From positions 96,099-160,098 of the forward strand of contig JAJFJD010000019.1 of NCBI GenBank assembly GCA_021774335.1: a DNA stretch of 64,000 nt, written 5' to 3'. This document shows positions 43,775-52,382 of this stretch, piece by piece (position 1 is the first letter of the stretch; the number at the start of each line of letters is the position of its first letter). The notes beneath the pieces are model-generated. The model worked only from the letters and a program-made list of their open reading frames with translations, was not told where the DNA came from and did not search any database. This DNA comes from Alphaproteobacteria bacterium (lineage in GTDB: Bacteria > Pseudomonadota > Alphaproteobacteria > UBA8366). The translations under genes and the position numbers were made by a program.

Positions 43775-43960
43775 CTGCTGTCTCCAAGTTATTCAGTGCC
43801 AAGCGGTGGGTGTCCGCTGATGTCCGGGTATACCGAATGTTAGCCGCGACAAGATTTCTCGGGTGAAACGCTTTGTAAGGCTCTGTTTCGTGTCGGCGTT
43901 CAGCAACATTCGTTTACAAATTTCTCAGCCTGCAGCGGAATTGCTCCGTATAATCCGGCC
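43775..43960. promoter_or_regulatory. Divergent promoter region, Spy-like gene and two-component genes
   Basis: This 186-base gap separates the Spy/CpxP-like gene from the response regulator gene. The arrangement fits autoregulation, in which the regulator binds here and controls both sides. No clear direct-repeat operator was identified by eye. Confidence 0.4.
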
Positions 43961-44680
43961 ATGTCACGCCTTCCGCATATTCTGATCGTCGATGACGACC
44001 GCGAGATTCGGAGCCTTGTCGCCCAGTTTCTGAAGAAACACGGCTACCGGGTGACTCCGGCGGCCGACGGGCGCGAGATGATGCATCTCATGGAGAAAGG
44101 GCGTTTCGACCTCATCGTGCTCGATCTCATGTTGCCGGGCGAAGACGGGCTGTCGTTGTGCCGTCGCGTTCGAGCCGAATCGTCGTTGCCGATCATCATG
44201 CTGACCGCGATGGGCGAGGAGATGGATCGCATCATCGGGTTGGAGATGGGCGCCGACGATTACCTGCCGAAACCGTTCAACCCCAGGGAGCTGCTGGCGC
44301 GGATCAAGGCCGTTTTGCGTCGTGCGGCGGACCGGGGAGCGACCGCAGCGTCAACCGACGTCGCCGCGCGTGTGTTCGATGGATGGCGGCTCGACACCGT
44401 CAAACGCGAGTTACGAGCCCCCGATGGCGCGCTCGTTCCGTTGACGGCCGGCGAGTTCGAACTCTTGTCGGCCATGGTTGAGCGGGCCGGGCAGGTTTTG
44501 AGCCGTGACCAGCTGCTTGATCTGACGCGCGGGCGCGATGCAGCGCCGTTTGATCGCAGTGTGGACGTCTTGATCAGCCGGTTGCGCCGTAAGATCGAAA
44601 GTGACCCAAAGGAACCGTCGATCATCAAGACGGTCCGTGGTGGCGGCTATATCCTGTCGAGCGGGGTCGTACCCCAATGA
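43961..44680 (+). CDS. OmpR/PhoB-family response regulator
   Basis: The 239-residue protein has a receiver domain with acidic pocket VDDD, the phospho-acceptor Asp in LIVLDLMLPGEDG, and Lys in DDYLPKPFNPREL. A winged-helix DNA-binding domain follows (FDRSVDVLISRLRRKIESDPKEPSIIKTVRGGGYIL). It is phosphorylated by the kinase encoded directly downstream, whose ATG overlaps its stop (ATGA). Targets likely include the divergent Spy-like gene. Confidence 0.93.
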   Translation: MSRLPHILIVDDDREIRSLVAQFLKKHGYRVTPAADGREMMHLMEKGRFDLIVLDLMLPGEDGLSLCRRVRAESSLPIIMLTAMGEEMDRIIGLEMGADDYLPKPFNPRELLARIKAVLRRAADRGATAASTDVAARVFDGWRLDTVKRELRAPDGALVPLTAGEFELLSAMVERAGQVLSRDQLLDLTRGRDAAPFDRSVDVLISRLRRKIESDPKEPSIIKTVRGGGYILSSGVVPQ

Positions 44681-46071
44681 GCCGGCGTTGGGGCCTTGGA
44701 TTGACCGGTCATGTCGCGATCATCCTTGTGGCGGTGGTCGTCTTCATCGTGGCCATTGGGTCGGTCATCTTCATTCGGGAGCGGGGCGAGACGATCAAAC
44801 GCTTCGTCATCGCCGGGATCGCGGATCGTATCGTTTCGGTTGTCGATCTCGTTGAAAACAGCCCGGCGGAGGAGCGCCGGGCTGCATTGCGCATCATGCG
44901 GGGGCGGCAGTTCAAGGTTCGGCGGATGCACCACGCGCCGGCGATTCAGAAGAGCGAAAACCAACATGTTCGGGAGTTCGAGGAACTGCTGAGACCGAAT
45001 CTTGGCGCTCTTGGCGATCGGCCGATACGCATCGGTATTCTAGAACGGGCACCAAAGCGGGCGGCGGAACGGCAACGGGGCCCGGAGCGCCGAATTTGGG
45101 GACGGCCTGACCGTAAGGACTTTCGGCGGGTCGCAATCGCGATTGGTGATGTCGGTGGCGAATGGCTTGTCTTCCAAGCGCCGATCCGGGCCTTTCCACC
45201 CCCGTGGGAGCATCGGCTGATTTTTATCATTGTCGGGTCGGCGTTGATCGTCCTGATCTTCGCGCTGTGGGCGGCGCATCTCGTGACCCGGCCGTTAAAA
45301 CGATTCGCGGAGGCAGCCGACCGGTTCGGCGTCGATGTGGGAGCACCGCCGCTGCCGGAACATGGGTCGCGTGAACTGCGCAAGGCAACCCATGCTTTTA
45401 ACCGGATGCAGGATCGTCTTCGCCGGTTGGTCAGCGACCGGACGTTGATGCTGGCGGCCCTGTCGCACGACCTGCGGACCATGCTGACGCGATTGAAGCT
45501 GCGCACCGATTTTATCGAGGATGGACAGCAGCGCCAGAAGGCGCTGGCCGATATCGATGAAATGCAGGCCATGCTGGACGTGACGCTGTCCTTTGCGCGC
45601 GACGAGACGACGGAGGAAGCGCGCACGCCGCTCGATCTTTCGTCGCTCCTGGAAAGTCTATGCGATGATCTGCGCGATTCCGGACAGCAGGTCGGTTATG
45701 AAAGCGGGGACCGCATCACGATCCGGTGCCAGCCGGTGGCGATCCGGCGGATGTTCTCGAATCTCATCGGGAATGCCGTGAAATACGGTGACGAGGCTAA
45801 TGTGACCGCGTTACGCGACGGGTCGAACGTGGTCATCACGGTCACCGACCGTGGGCCAGGCATTCCACCGGAAATGTGGGAACAGGTCTTTACGCCGTTT
45901 TTCCGGCTCGAAGGGTCACGCAGCCGCGAAACGGGCGGAACCGGGCTCGGTCTGTCGGTGGCGCGCAGCATCGTGCGTCGGCATGGCGGCGATATCGCGT
46001 TATCCAACCGGCCGGAGGGCGGATTGATCGTCACGGTTACGCTTCCCGACGAGAAGAACGACGCCGGATAA
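44677..46071 (+). CDS. Sensor histidine kinase (HAMP, HisKA, HATPase)
   Basis: The 464-residue protein has a transmembrane helix at the start (HVAIILVAVVVFIVAIGSVIF), a periplasmic sensor region of about 140 residues, and a second helix (LIFIIVGSALIVLIFALWAA). A HAMP linker, the phospho-acceptor His in ALSHDLRTMLTRLKLR, and the HATPase N, G1 and G2 boxes follow (NLIGNAVKYG, DRGPGIPPE, GGTGLGLSVARSI). The sensor region is rich in Arg, Lys and His residues. It forms a pair with the overlapping response regulator. Confidence 0.93.
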   Translation: MSRRWGLGLTGHVAIILVAVVVFIVAIGSVIFIRERGETIKRFVIAGIADRIVSVVDLVENSPAEERRAALRIMRGRQFKVRRMHHAPAIQKSENQHVREFEELLRPNLGALGDRPIRIGILERAPKRAAERQRGPERRIWGRPDRKDFRRVAIAIGDVGGEWLVFQAPIRAFPPPWEHRLIFIIVGSALIVLIFALWAAHLVTRPLKRFAEAADRFGVDVGAPPLPEHGSRELRKATHAFNRMQDRLRRLVSDRTLMLAALSHDLRTMLTRLKLRTDFIEDGQQRQKALADIDEMQAMLDVTLSFARDETTEEARTPLDLSSLLESLCDDLRDSGQQVGYESGDRITIRCQPVAIRRMFSNLIGNAVKYGDEANVTALRDGSNVVITVTDRGPGIPPEMWEQVFTPFFRLEGSRSRETGGTGLGLSVARSIVRRHGGDIALSNRPEGGLIVTVTLPDEKNDAG

Positions 46072-46080
46072 ATTGAATTC

Positions 46081-47571
46081 TTAGGAGATTTTCACCGGGC
46101 GCAGCATGAAGGCGGGAACATCGTCGCCGAAACCCTGCTTCTGGGCGCTGTTTCTTTTCGGAGGCGGGGATTGGGTCTTCTTGGGTGCAGGCTTGTCGTC
46201 CCGCTTGGGGCGCGCGGCTTCTTTCCGCCCGGTTTCTTCTTGCCTGGATTCTTTCTGCCCGGATTCTTTCCGGACAGCCTCTTTCCGTTCAGGCTCTTTC
46301 CGAGCCGGTCGTTCCGTTCGCTCCTTGCGATTGGACCGTTCGCTTCCTTGGGATGCCTGCCGGTCGGAACCGCGGCCTTCGGATTGGGAATTACGACCGC
46401 CGCGTCGGCGGCGACGCTTACCGTCGTCTGAAGTGTCGATATTCGCCTCGACAACGCCATCAACTGAACATCGAGGAATCGGCCCGCCCGTCATCCGCTC
46501 AATGGCGGCGACGTATTTGCCGTCCTCGGCAGTGGCCAGGGTGATTGCGCGGCCAGACTTGCCGGCGCGGCCCGTGCGGCCAATCCGATGGACGTAATCC
46601 TCGGCATTCGTCGGCACGTCGAAATTGAATACGTGGCTCATGCCCGCGATATCCAAGCCGCGGGCGGCGACGTCCGAGCAGACGAGATATTTAATATTCC
46701 CGTCCTTAAATGATTTCAGCGTATCCGTACGACTGAACTGGTCCATATCGCCGTGCAGGGCGCCGACTTCGAAACCGTGCCGTACCAGAGATCGGTGAAG
46801 AACACCGATATCGCGTTTTCGGTTGCAGAAAATCAGCGCGTTGGAAACGGTTTCTGTATTCAGCAGCTTTCGCAGGGCGTCGCGCTTGTCTCGCTGATCG
46901 ACGATCATGATGGCCTGTTCGACGGTATCCGCCGTCGAGGACTCCGGGTTGACCGTGATTTCTTTGGGGTTCATCAGGAATTTGTCGGCCAGTCGCCGGA
47001 TTTCCTTGGGCATCGTCGCGGAGAGCATCAAGGTCTGCCGAATCTTGGGCAGCAGCTTCACGATTCGCTCGACGTCCGGTATGAATCCCATGTCGAGCAT
47101 CCGGTCCGCTTCGTCGATGACCAGGATCTTCACGTCGGACATAAGCACCTTGCCGCGTTCGACATGGTCGAGCAGGCGGCCCGGCGTTGCGATCAACACA
47201 TCGACGCCGCGATCCAGCTTTTTTTCCTGTTCGTCGAAGGAGACGCCGCCGATCAGCAGCGCCATCGAGAGTTTCTGGTATTTGCCGTAGATTTCGAAGT
47301 TTTCGGCGACCTGCGCGGCCAGTTCGCGCGTCGGCTCGAGAATGAGCGAGCGCGGCATCCGGGCACGGGCCCGGCCTTCCGCCATGATGTCGAGCATCGG
47401 CACCACGAAAGAAGCGGTCTTACCGGTTCCCGTTTGCGCGCACGCCCAAATATCCCGGTTCATCAGCACGTATGGAACGGCCTGTTCCTGGATTGGCGTA
47501 GGAGCCTCGTATCCCGCGTCGCCGATGGCGCGCAGAACTTCGCTCGATAGTCCAAGGTCTTCGAAACGCAT
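46081..47571 (-). CDS. rhlE: DEAD-box RNA helicase RhlE
   Basis: The 496-residue protein has motif Q (APTPIQEQAVP), Walker A (AQTGTGKT), DEAD, SAT, and HRIGRTGRAGKSGRA. The C-terminal tail (about 380-480) is a long Arg/Lys/Glu-rich low-complexity stretch (RPARKEPERKEAVRKESGQK). It ends with the DDVPAFMLRPVK segment seen in alphaproteobacterial RhlE proteins. It unwinds RNA in ribosome assembly or RNA decay. It converges with the kinase gene, 9 nt apart. Confidence 0.93.
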   Translation of the reverse strand: MRFEDLGLSSEVLRAIGDAGYEAPTPIQEQAVPYVLMNRDIWACAQTGTGKTASFVVPMLDIMAEGRARARMPRSLILEPTRELAAQVAENFEIYGKYQKLSMALLIGGVSFDEQEKKLDRGVDVLIATPGRLLDHVERGKVLMSDVKILVIDEADRMLDMGFIPDVERIVKLLPKIRQTLMLSATMPKEIRRLADKFLMNPKEITVNPESSTADTVEQAIMIVDQRDKRDALRKLLNTETVSNALIFCNRKRDIGVLHRSLVRHGFEVGALHGDMDQFSRTDTLKSFKDGNIKYLVCSDVAARGLDIAGMSHVFNFDVPTNAEDYVHRIGRTGRAGKSGRAITLATAEDGKYVAAIERMTGGPIPRCSVDGVVEANIDTSDDGKRRRRRGGRNSQSEGRGSDRQASQGSERSNRKERTERPARKEPERKEAVRKESGQKESRQEETGRKEAARPKRDDKPAPKKTQSPPPKRNSAQKQGFGDDVPAFMLRPVKIS

Positions 47572-47777
47572 GAGTTTCGGTATTATGCCATATGATGGTT
47601 AAGGGCTGGTAAAAGAATCTTGCCGCATAGTGTGCATAACGGGGGGTGAGTCAACGTTCTATTCCGGGTTTCTTCTGTTTGAGTTGGATTGCTGACCTTC
47701 AGGACACGGGGTAACGTGTCGGAAGACGCCGCCACTACGCCGTCGTTCCATCCCGGAAAGGCCTTTCAACCGCCGCC

Positions 47778-48473
47778 ATGAAGACCCCGCTTGTCCTGAT
47801 TCCCGGCCTGCTCTGCGATGCCGCGCTGTGGGCGCACCAGTCGCAGACCTTGGCGGATATCGCCGATATCCAGATCGGCGACACGATGAGCGCCGATTCC
47901 ATGGCCGGTATGGCCGAAGCCGTCCTGGCGGACGCGCCGGAGCGATTCGCGCTCGCCGGGCTGTCGATGGGTGGATATGTGAGCTTGGAGGTGATGCGGC
48001 AAGCGCCGGACCGGGTGATCAAGCTCGGCTTGCTCGATACCGCCGCCGTGGCCGATGACGCGGACAAGCGAAAGAACCGGCTGGAACTGATCAAGCTGGC
48101 GGAAACTGGGAAATTCAAAGGCGTGACGCCCCGGCTGCTGCCGCTATTCCTGCATCCGGACCGGTTGACCGACAAGCCGTTGACCAATGCGGTGATGGAA
48201 ATGGCGGGTCGTGTCGGCAAGGACGCCTTTCTGCGGCAGCAACGGGCTATCCTGGGGCGGATCGACAGTCGGCCCCATCTCGCGGCCATCGCGGTGCCGA
48301 CGCTTGTCCTGTGCGGGCGGCAGGACGGCCTGACCCCGTTGGCGCGGCATGAGGAGATGGCGGCGGCAATTCCGGGCGCGCGGCTGTCGGTGATCGAGGA
48401 TTGCGGGCATCTGGCGACGATGGAACGGCCCGCGGCGGCGACGGCGATGATGCGGGACTGGTTGATTCGCTAG
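47778..48473 (+). CDS. Alpha/beta hydrolase
   Basis: The 231-residue protein has the alpha/beta hydrolase fold with the nucleophile elbow LAGLSMGGYVSLEV (Ser), an Asp in LVLCGRQDGLTPL, and the catalytic His in EDCGHLATMERP. It resembles small 3-oxoadipate enol-lactonase-like esterases; the substrate is unknown. It precedes the ArgJ gene by 31 nt on the same strand. Confidence 0.85.
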   Translation: MKTPLVLIPGLLCDAALWAHQSQTLADIADIQIGDTMSADSMAGMAEAVLADAPERFALAGLSMGGYVSLEVMRQAPDRVIKLGLLDTAAVADDADKRKNRLELIKLAETGKFKGVTPRLLPLFLHPDRLTDKPLTNAVMEMAGRVGKDAFLRQQRAILGRIDSRPHLAAIAVPTLVLCGRQDGLTPLARHEEMAAAIPGARLSVIEDCGHLATMERPAAATAMMRDWLIR

Positions 48474-48504
48474 AATCGAAGACACAGACCGAACGAGGGA
48501 GCGA

Positions 48505-49692
48505 ATGGTCGAAGATACACCGAAGTTGGAAAGCGAGTTGAAGCCGGTTCCGGGGGTTCGGATTGGGACGGCGGCATCGGGAATCGGATATGCCGGCCGT
48601 CCGGATCTGCTGATGGCCGCCTTCGACACGGGAACCACCGTCGCGGGGGTGCTGACCACGTCGACGACGGCGGCGGCGCCGGTGCGCTGGACCCGCGATC
48701 TGTTGGCGCGGGGCGCACAACCGAATGGACTTGTCGTCGGCGCGGGCAATGCGAACTGCTTCACCGGCCGGCGCGGTGATGAATCCGTCGCCTATACCGC
48801 CGGACAGGCGGGCGACCTGCTGGGGTGCGACGCCGGCAACGTCTATATCGCATCCACCGGCAAGATCGGCGTGCAAATCGATCTCGAGAAAATGGGCGAG
48901 GCGGTACAGGCCGCACATGCGACCCTCGCACCGGACAACTGGGAGTCGGCGGCGGCGGCGATCATGACGACCGACCGCTTTCCAAAACCCGGGCGGGTCG
49001 ACACGGAAATCGGCGGCGTGCCGGTCACGCTGCAGGGGATGACCAAGGGCAGCACGATGATTGCCCCGTCGATGGCGACGACGTTGAGCTTTTTGTTCAC
49101 CGATGCGCGGATACCTGCCGATGTCCTGCAGGCGGCGCTGCGCGAAGCGGTGGCCGATACCTACAACATGATTTCGGTCGACAACACGCAATCGACCAAT
49201 GACACGATCCTGCTGTTCGCCACCGGGGCCGGTGCCGACCATCCGGCGATCAAAGATTTCTCCGATCCTGCTTTCCGGGATTTCCGGGCTAAGCTGCGCG
49301 ATCTTCTGGCCGGCCTGGCGCTGATGATCGTGGAGGATGGCCGGAAGGACGGCACGTTGATCCGCATCCGCGTCAGCGGCGCGGAGACGGCCGAGGCGGC
49401 ACGGCGCATCGCCGCCACCGTCCGGGAGTCGCGGATGATCCACCGGATGGTGCTGCAGGACGACAAGCTCGCGCTGGGACGGTTCGTCGCCGCGGTCGGC
49501 ATGGCCGCCGAGAAGGTCGATCAAGGAAAACTCGATCTCCGCATCGGCGGGCTGCAGACGATGCGGAACGGCGAGTTCACCGATGGATCGATGGTGGCCA
49601 AGGCGGACGTTTTGATCGACGATACGGTCGATGTGACCGTCGATGTCGGCGTCGGTTCGGGGAGTGCGACTGCGTATACTGTTGCCGTCTAG
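48505..49692 (+). CDS. argJ: Bifunctional glutamate N-acetyltransferase / amino-acid acetyltransferase ArgJ
   Basis: The 395-residue protein has the ArgJ layout: GNANCFTGRRGDE in the first half, then TKGSTMIAPSMATTLSFLFTDARI around the self-cleavage site, where the Thr after SMA becomes the new N-terminus and nucleophile. SVDNTQSTNDTILLFATG follows. It recycles the acetyl group from N-acetylornithine to glutamate in arginine synthesis. The usual motif has GMIAPNMAT; STMIAPSMAT is a mild variant. Confidence 0.9.
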   Translation: MVEDTPKLESELKPVPGVRIGTAASGIGYAGRPDLLMAAFDTGTTVAGVLTTSTTAAAPVRWTRDLLARGAQPNGLVVGAGNANCFTGRRGDESVAYTAGQAGDLLGCDAGNVYIASTGKIGVQIDLEKMGEAVQAAHATLAPDNWESAAAAIMTTDRFPKPGRVDTEIGGVPVTLQGMTKGSTMIAPSMATTLSFLFTDARIPADVLQAALREAVADTYNMISVDNTQSTNDTILLFATGAGADHPAIKDFSDPAFRDFRAKLRDLLAGLALMIVEDGRKDGTLIRIRVSGAETAEAARRIAATVRESRMIHRMVLQDDKLALGRFVAAVGMAAEKVDQGKLDLRIGGLQTMRNGEFTDGSMVAKADVLIDDTVDVTVDVGVGSGSATAYTVAV

Positions 49693-49706
49693 GGGAGGCA
49701 TTGACC

Positions 49707-50444
49707 ATGGGACGTGGATATGGGGGACGTGGATTTGGGTGTGTTGCGGTTTTCCTGCTGTCTCTGAGCCTGGGTCTCACGGGACCCGTCGCTGCGGCGG
49801 ATCCGACGCCGGTCGATCTGGAACTGGCGTTCGTCGTCGACGCGTCCGGCAGCATCGATGAAGATGAAACCAAACTGCAGCGGCAGGGTTATCTCGACGC
49901 CTTGCGCAACAACCGCGTGCTGGAGGCCGTCACCGGGGGCCTGCACAACGCGATCGCCGTCGCCTATATCGAATTTGCGGCCGACGGCTGTGAGCGGCTC
50001 AGCGTGCCGTGGACCCGCATCCACGACAAGGCCAGCGCCGAGGCATTCGGGGCAAAGATCCTGGCGCAGCCGCTGATGTTCTGTCCCGGCGGGAATGCCG
50101 TTGGCGACGCGCTCGCCTTCGCCGCCACCTCGATCGAGAAGAACACTTTCAAAGGCATCCGCCGGGTCATCGATATCTCCGGCGACGGCCCCAACACACT
50201 CGGCAGCCCCGTCGAACTGGTGCGTGACCTCATTGTCGCCACCGGCACGACGATCAACGGCCTGGTCATCGAACGGCCGTTCATGCCGGACCTGGACGCC
50301 TATTTTCGCGGCAACGTCACCGGCGGTCCCGGCTCCTTCGTCATTAAGGCGGAAAGCCGGAAGACCTTCGCGCAAGCGATCCTCAAGAAGATGATTTTGG
50401 AGATTGCCGGAAAACAGCCGGACACGACGGCGTCGGCCCTGTAG
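49707..50444 (+). CDS. DUF1194 secreted von Willebrand factor A-like protein
   Basis: The 245-residue precursor has a signal peptide ending AAA (about residue 30). A VWA-like domain of the DUF1194 family follows: LELAFVVDASGSIDEDETKLQRQGY (MIDAS DxSxS), IAVAYIEFAADGCERLSVPW, and RVIDISGDGPNTLG. It probably binds a divalent metal and a protein partner outside the cytoplasm. The start ATG 49707 has GGGGAGG about 8 nt upstream; the track's TTG 49701 is too close. Confidence 0.82.
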   Translation: MGRGYGGRGFGCVAVFLLSLSLGLTGPVAAADPTPVDLELAFVVDASGSIDEDETKLQRQGYLDALRNNRVLEAVTGGLHNAIAVAYIEFAADGCERLSVPWTRIHDKASAEAFGAKILAQPLMFCPGGNAVGDALAFAATSIEKNTFKGIRRVIDISGDGPNTLGSPVELVRDLIVATGTTINGLVIERPFMPDLDAYFRGNVTGGPGSFVIKAESRKTFAQAILKKMILEIAGKQPDTTASAL

Positions 50445-50491
50445 GCCACCGTTAGAATGCATTGCGTAAATTGTTCGGAGATAGGGAAAAC

Positions 50492-50857
50492 ATGATCAAC
50501 AAAACAGAACTAACGAGCGAAAACATAGTATCTGTTCTTGTAGAAAATGTCCCTGAACTCAACCCTGTCTATAACGAACATTTAGAAGATCATACTGAAA
50601 TACTTGCACATGTATTTTTGGGCGATCTCACCCGATTTGTGCAAGAGCTACATTCGAGAGATCAGTCATCAAGAGTGGTCGAAGCAATTCTGGAAATTCT
50701 CGAACAATGTATGAATTCTAAGGATTTAGACCTAGAAAATCTGATTTCGGTATCGTTCGTCGAAAACCTCAACCAAGATATGCGCAACTTTAAGACGCTT
50801 CGAACAAAGTTTGGGAATATGTTGGGAAAAGAGTTAAATAAGTACCGGCACGAATGA
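50492..50857 (+). CDS. DUF7674-like small acidic protein, AT-rich
   Basis: The 121-residue protein contains NVPELNPVYNEHLEDHTEIL and HVFLGDLTRFVQEL, which I associate with the DUF7674 family of unknown function. The DNA is much more AT-rich than its neighbours, suggesting recent transfer. AGGGA lies 4-5 nt before ATG 50492; the track begins 30 bases earlier. Small acidic proteins of this type are often immunity-like, but there is no toxin partner here, so that is only a possibility. Confidence 0.6.
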   Translation: MINKTELTSENIVSVLVENVPELNPVYNEHLEDHTEILAHVFLGDLTRFVQELHSRDQSSRVVEAILEILEQCMNSKDLDLENLISVSFVENLNQDMRNFKTLRTKFGNMLGKELNKYRHE

Positions 50858-51042
50858 CCTATACAGATAGGGTATTCGATTGACAGTCGTCGTACTCGGT
50901 TGAGGTCAGTTCAGGCGGCTTATTCCATTTTTCCTCCTTCGGTTTTTTGCCTTCAACAACCGGTGTGCAAAGACGTTTGCGGACGTCCTGTCGTTTACGT
51001 TGCCGCTGAACCGCGACCGGGCGGCGCAGATTGTTCGTGGCG

Positions 51043-51807
51043 CTAATGCGGCATGTGCGCGCCGCCGTTTACGTGGACCGTCTGTCCGGTGATGAAGGTG
51101 GCGTAGGGGCCGACCAGGAAGCGCACGAGATCGGCCATGTCCTGCGGCCCGCCGCGCCGGCCCATCGGGATATTTGGATTGGCGTCCTGAACTTTCGCCA
51201 TGCCGCTGCCGCCCTTGCGTTCGGTATCGAAGGGGCCGACGACCGCGATATTCGTCGTGATGTTGTGCGCGCCGAGATCGTAGACCATGCCGCGCACCAT
51301 GCCGCTCATGCCTTCCTTGACCGCCGATTTATGCGCGCCGCCGCGCACGCCCTTGTAAGCGTTCATGCCGCCGATGCTGACCATCGATCCGCCGCCGCGC
51401 TTGATCATGTGCGGGACCGAGGCCATCGCCATGCGGAATGCGCCGTCCAGCGCCACGGCGCGGCAGCGTTCCCATTCCTCAAACGTGAGTTCGGTGAAAT
51501 CCACGTTGGTGCGCACGGCGGCGTTGTTGATCAGGATGTCGAGCCCGCCGAAGGCTTCGACCGTGCTGTCGACCAGGCGCTGCACGTCGCCGGCGTCGGT
51601 GATGTCGGCCTTCACGGCGATTGCCTGTCCGCCGGCGGCCTTGATGCCCTCGGCGACTTCTTCGCACAGGTCCAGGGCGCTGACCGCGTTGATCGTGACC
51701 GCCGCGCCGGCGCTCGCCAATTCCTCGGCGATCGACCGCCCGATGTTGCGGGCGCTGCCTGTGACGATGGCGACCTTGTTCGCGAGTTCCTGGTTTCTGT
51801 CGACCAT
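51043..51807 (-). CDS. SDR-family oxidoreductase with altered YxxxK site
   Basis: The 254-residue short-chain dehydrogenase has the cofactor motif TGSARNIGRSIAEEL, NAAVRT-type NNAA, and the active-site region MVSIGGMNAYKGVRGGAHKSAVKEGM. The usual Tyr four residues before the Lys is not evident: the stretch reads AHKSAVK, with Lys in the Tyr position. Some SDR groups with HVSAAKAG-like sequences also lack the Tyr, so it may act as an atypical reductase. The substrate is unknown. The gene stands alone. Confidence 0.82.
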   Translation of the reverse strand: MVDRNQELANKVAIVTGSARNIGRSIAEELASAGAAVTINAVSALDLCEEVAEGIKAAGGQAIAVKADITDAGDVQRLVDSTVEAFGGLDILINNAAVRTNVDFTELTFEEWERCRAVALDGAFRMAMASVPHMIKRGGGSMVSIGGMNAYKGVRGGAHKSAVKEGMSGMVRGMVYDLGAHNITTNIAVVGPFDTERKGGSGMAKVQDANPNIPMGRRGGPQDMADLVRFLVGPYATFITGQTVHVNGGAHMPH

Positions 51808-51987
51808 GGTGAGGGTTCCTTTTCGGGCGGTTTCGACGTTATTCCGGCACAGTAGCGTATCCCGGCTTTTCGGCGAAACGCGGGAAGTCCGCCCTGTTCG
51901 CCCTAAATATGTTAGACTAAGGGGAAGCAGTTGATTTTCCGCAGTTTTGCACCAATTCCCGGTGTTCTGTCGCGAAAGGACCAGCCG

Positions 51988-52362
51988 ATGGTGAAGCTTG
52001 TTGCGTTGATCGCAATCGTAATCGGGTTATTCGTCTTCCTGCCGACGACACCGGCCGCCGTATGGTCGGCTATCCCAATGTTTTTGCTGTTCGGGTTGAT
52101 GTTCGATGCTCATCGGCGTGGGCAACGGCTGTTAGCGCGGCAGGGCGCGAAGGAGGACACGCTGGTCGAGACTTCGCGCATGATCGGTTACGTCGCGATA
52201 TTCCACGTCATGTGGGTCGGATTTCAAGGCGGCGATTCCACGACGATGCAGGACGGCATGGGCAGCGACTATGCCGGGGGCGCGGAACTGGGCGGTTTCG
52301 ATGGGGGGTATGATGGCGGCGGCGGTGGCGGCGGAGACGCGGGCGGCGGCGGTAGTTTCTGA
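51988..52362 (+). CDS. Small membrane protein with Gly-rich tail
   Basis: I do not recognise this 124-residue protein. It has two hydrophobic helices near the N-terminus (LVALIAIVIGLFVFL and AIPMFLLFGLMFDAH), a short Arg-rich loop and a central helix (MIGYVAIFHVMWVGF). The tail is GGYDGGGGGGGDAGGGGSF, as seen in some TPM- or YccA-type membrane proteins. AAGGA lies 7 nt before ATG 51988; the track start is earlier. Confidence 0.6.
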   Translation: MVKLVALIAIVIGLFVFLPTTPAAVWSAIPMFLLFGLMFDAHRRGQRLLARQGAKEDTLVETSRMIGYVAIFHVMWVGFQGGDSTTMQDGMGSDYAGGAELGGFDGGYDGGGGGGGDAGGGGSF

Positions 52363-52382
52363 GGCCGTTCGGCACCGGTCCG

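Noticed and set aside
48247-49701. 484-aa minus-strand ORF over argJ
   Set aside because: It is antisense to a clear ArgJ and composed of Arg/His/Asp-rich shadow sequence.
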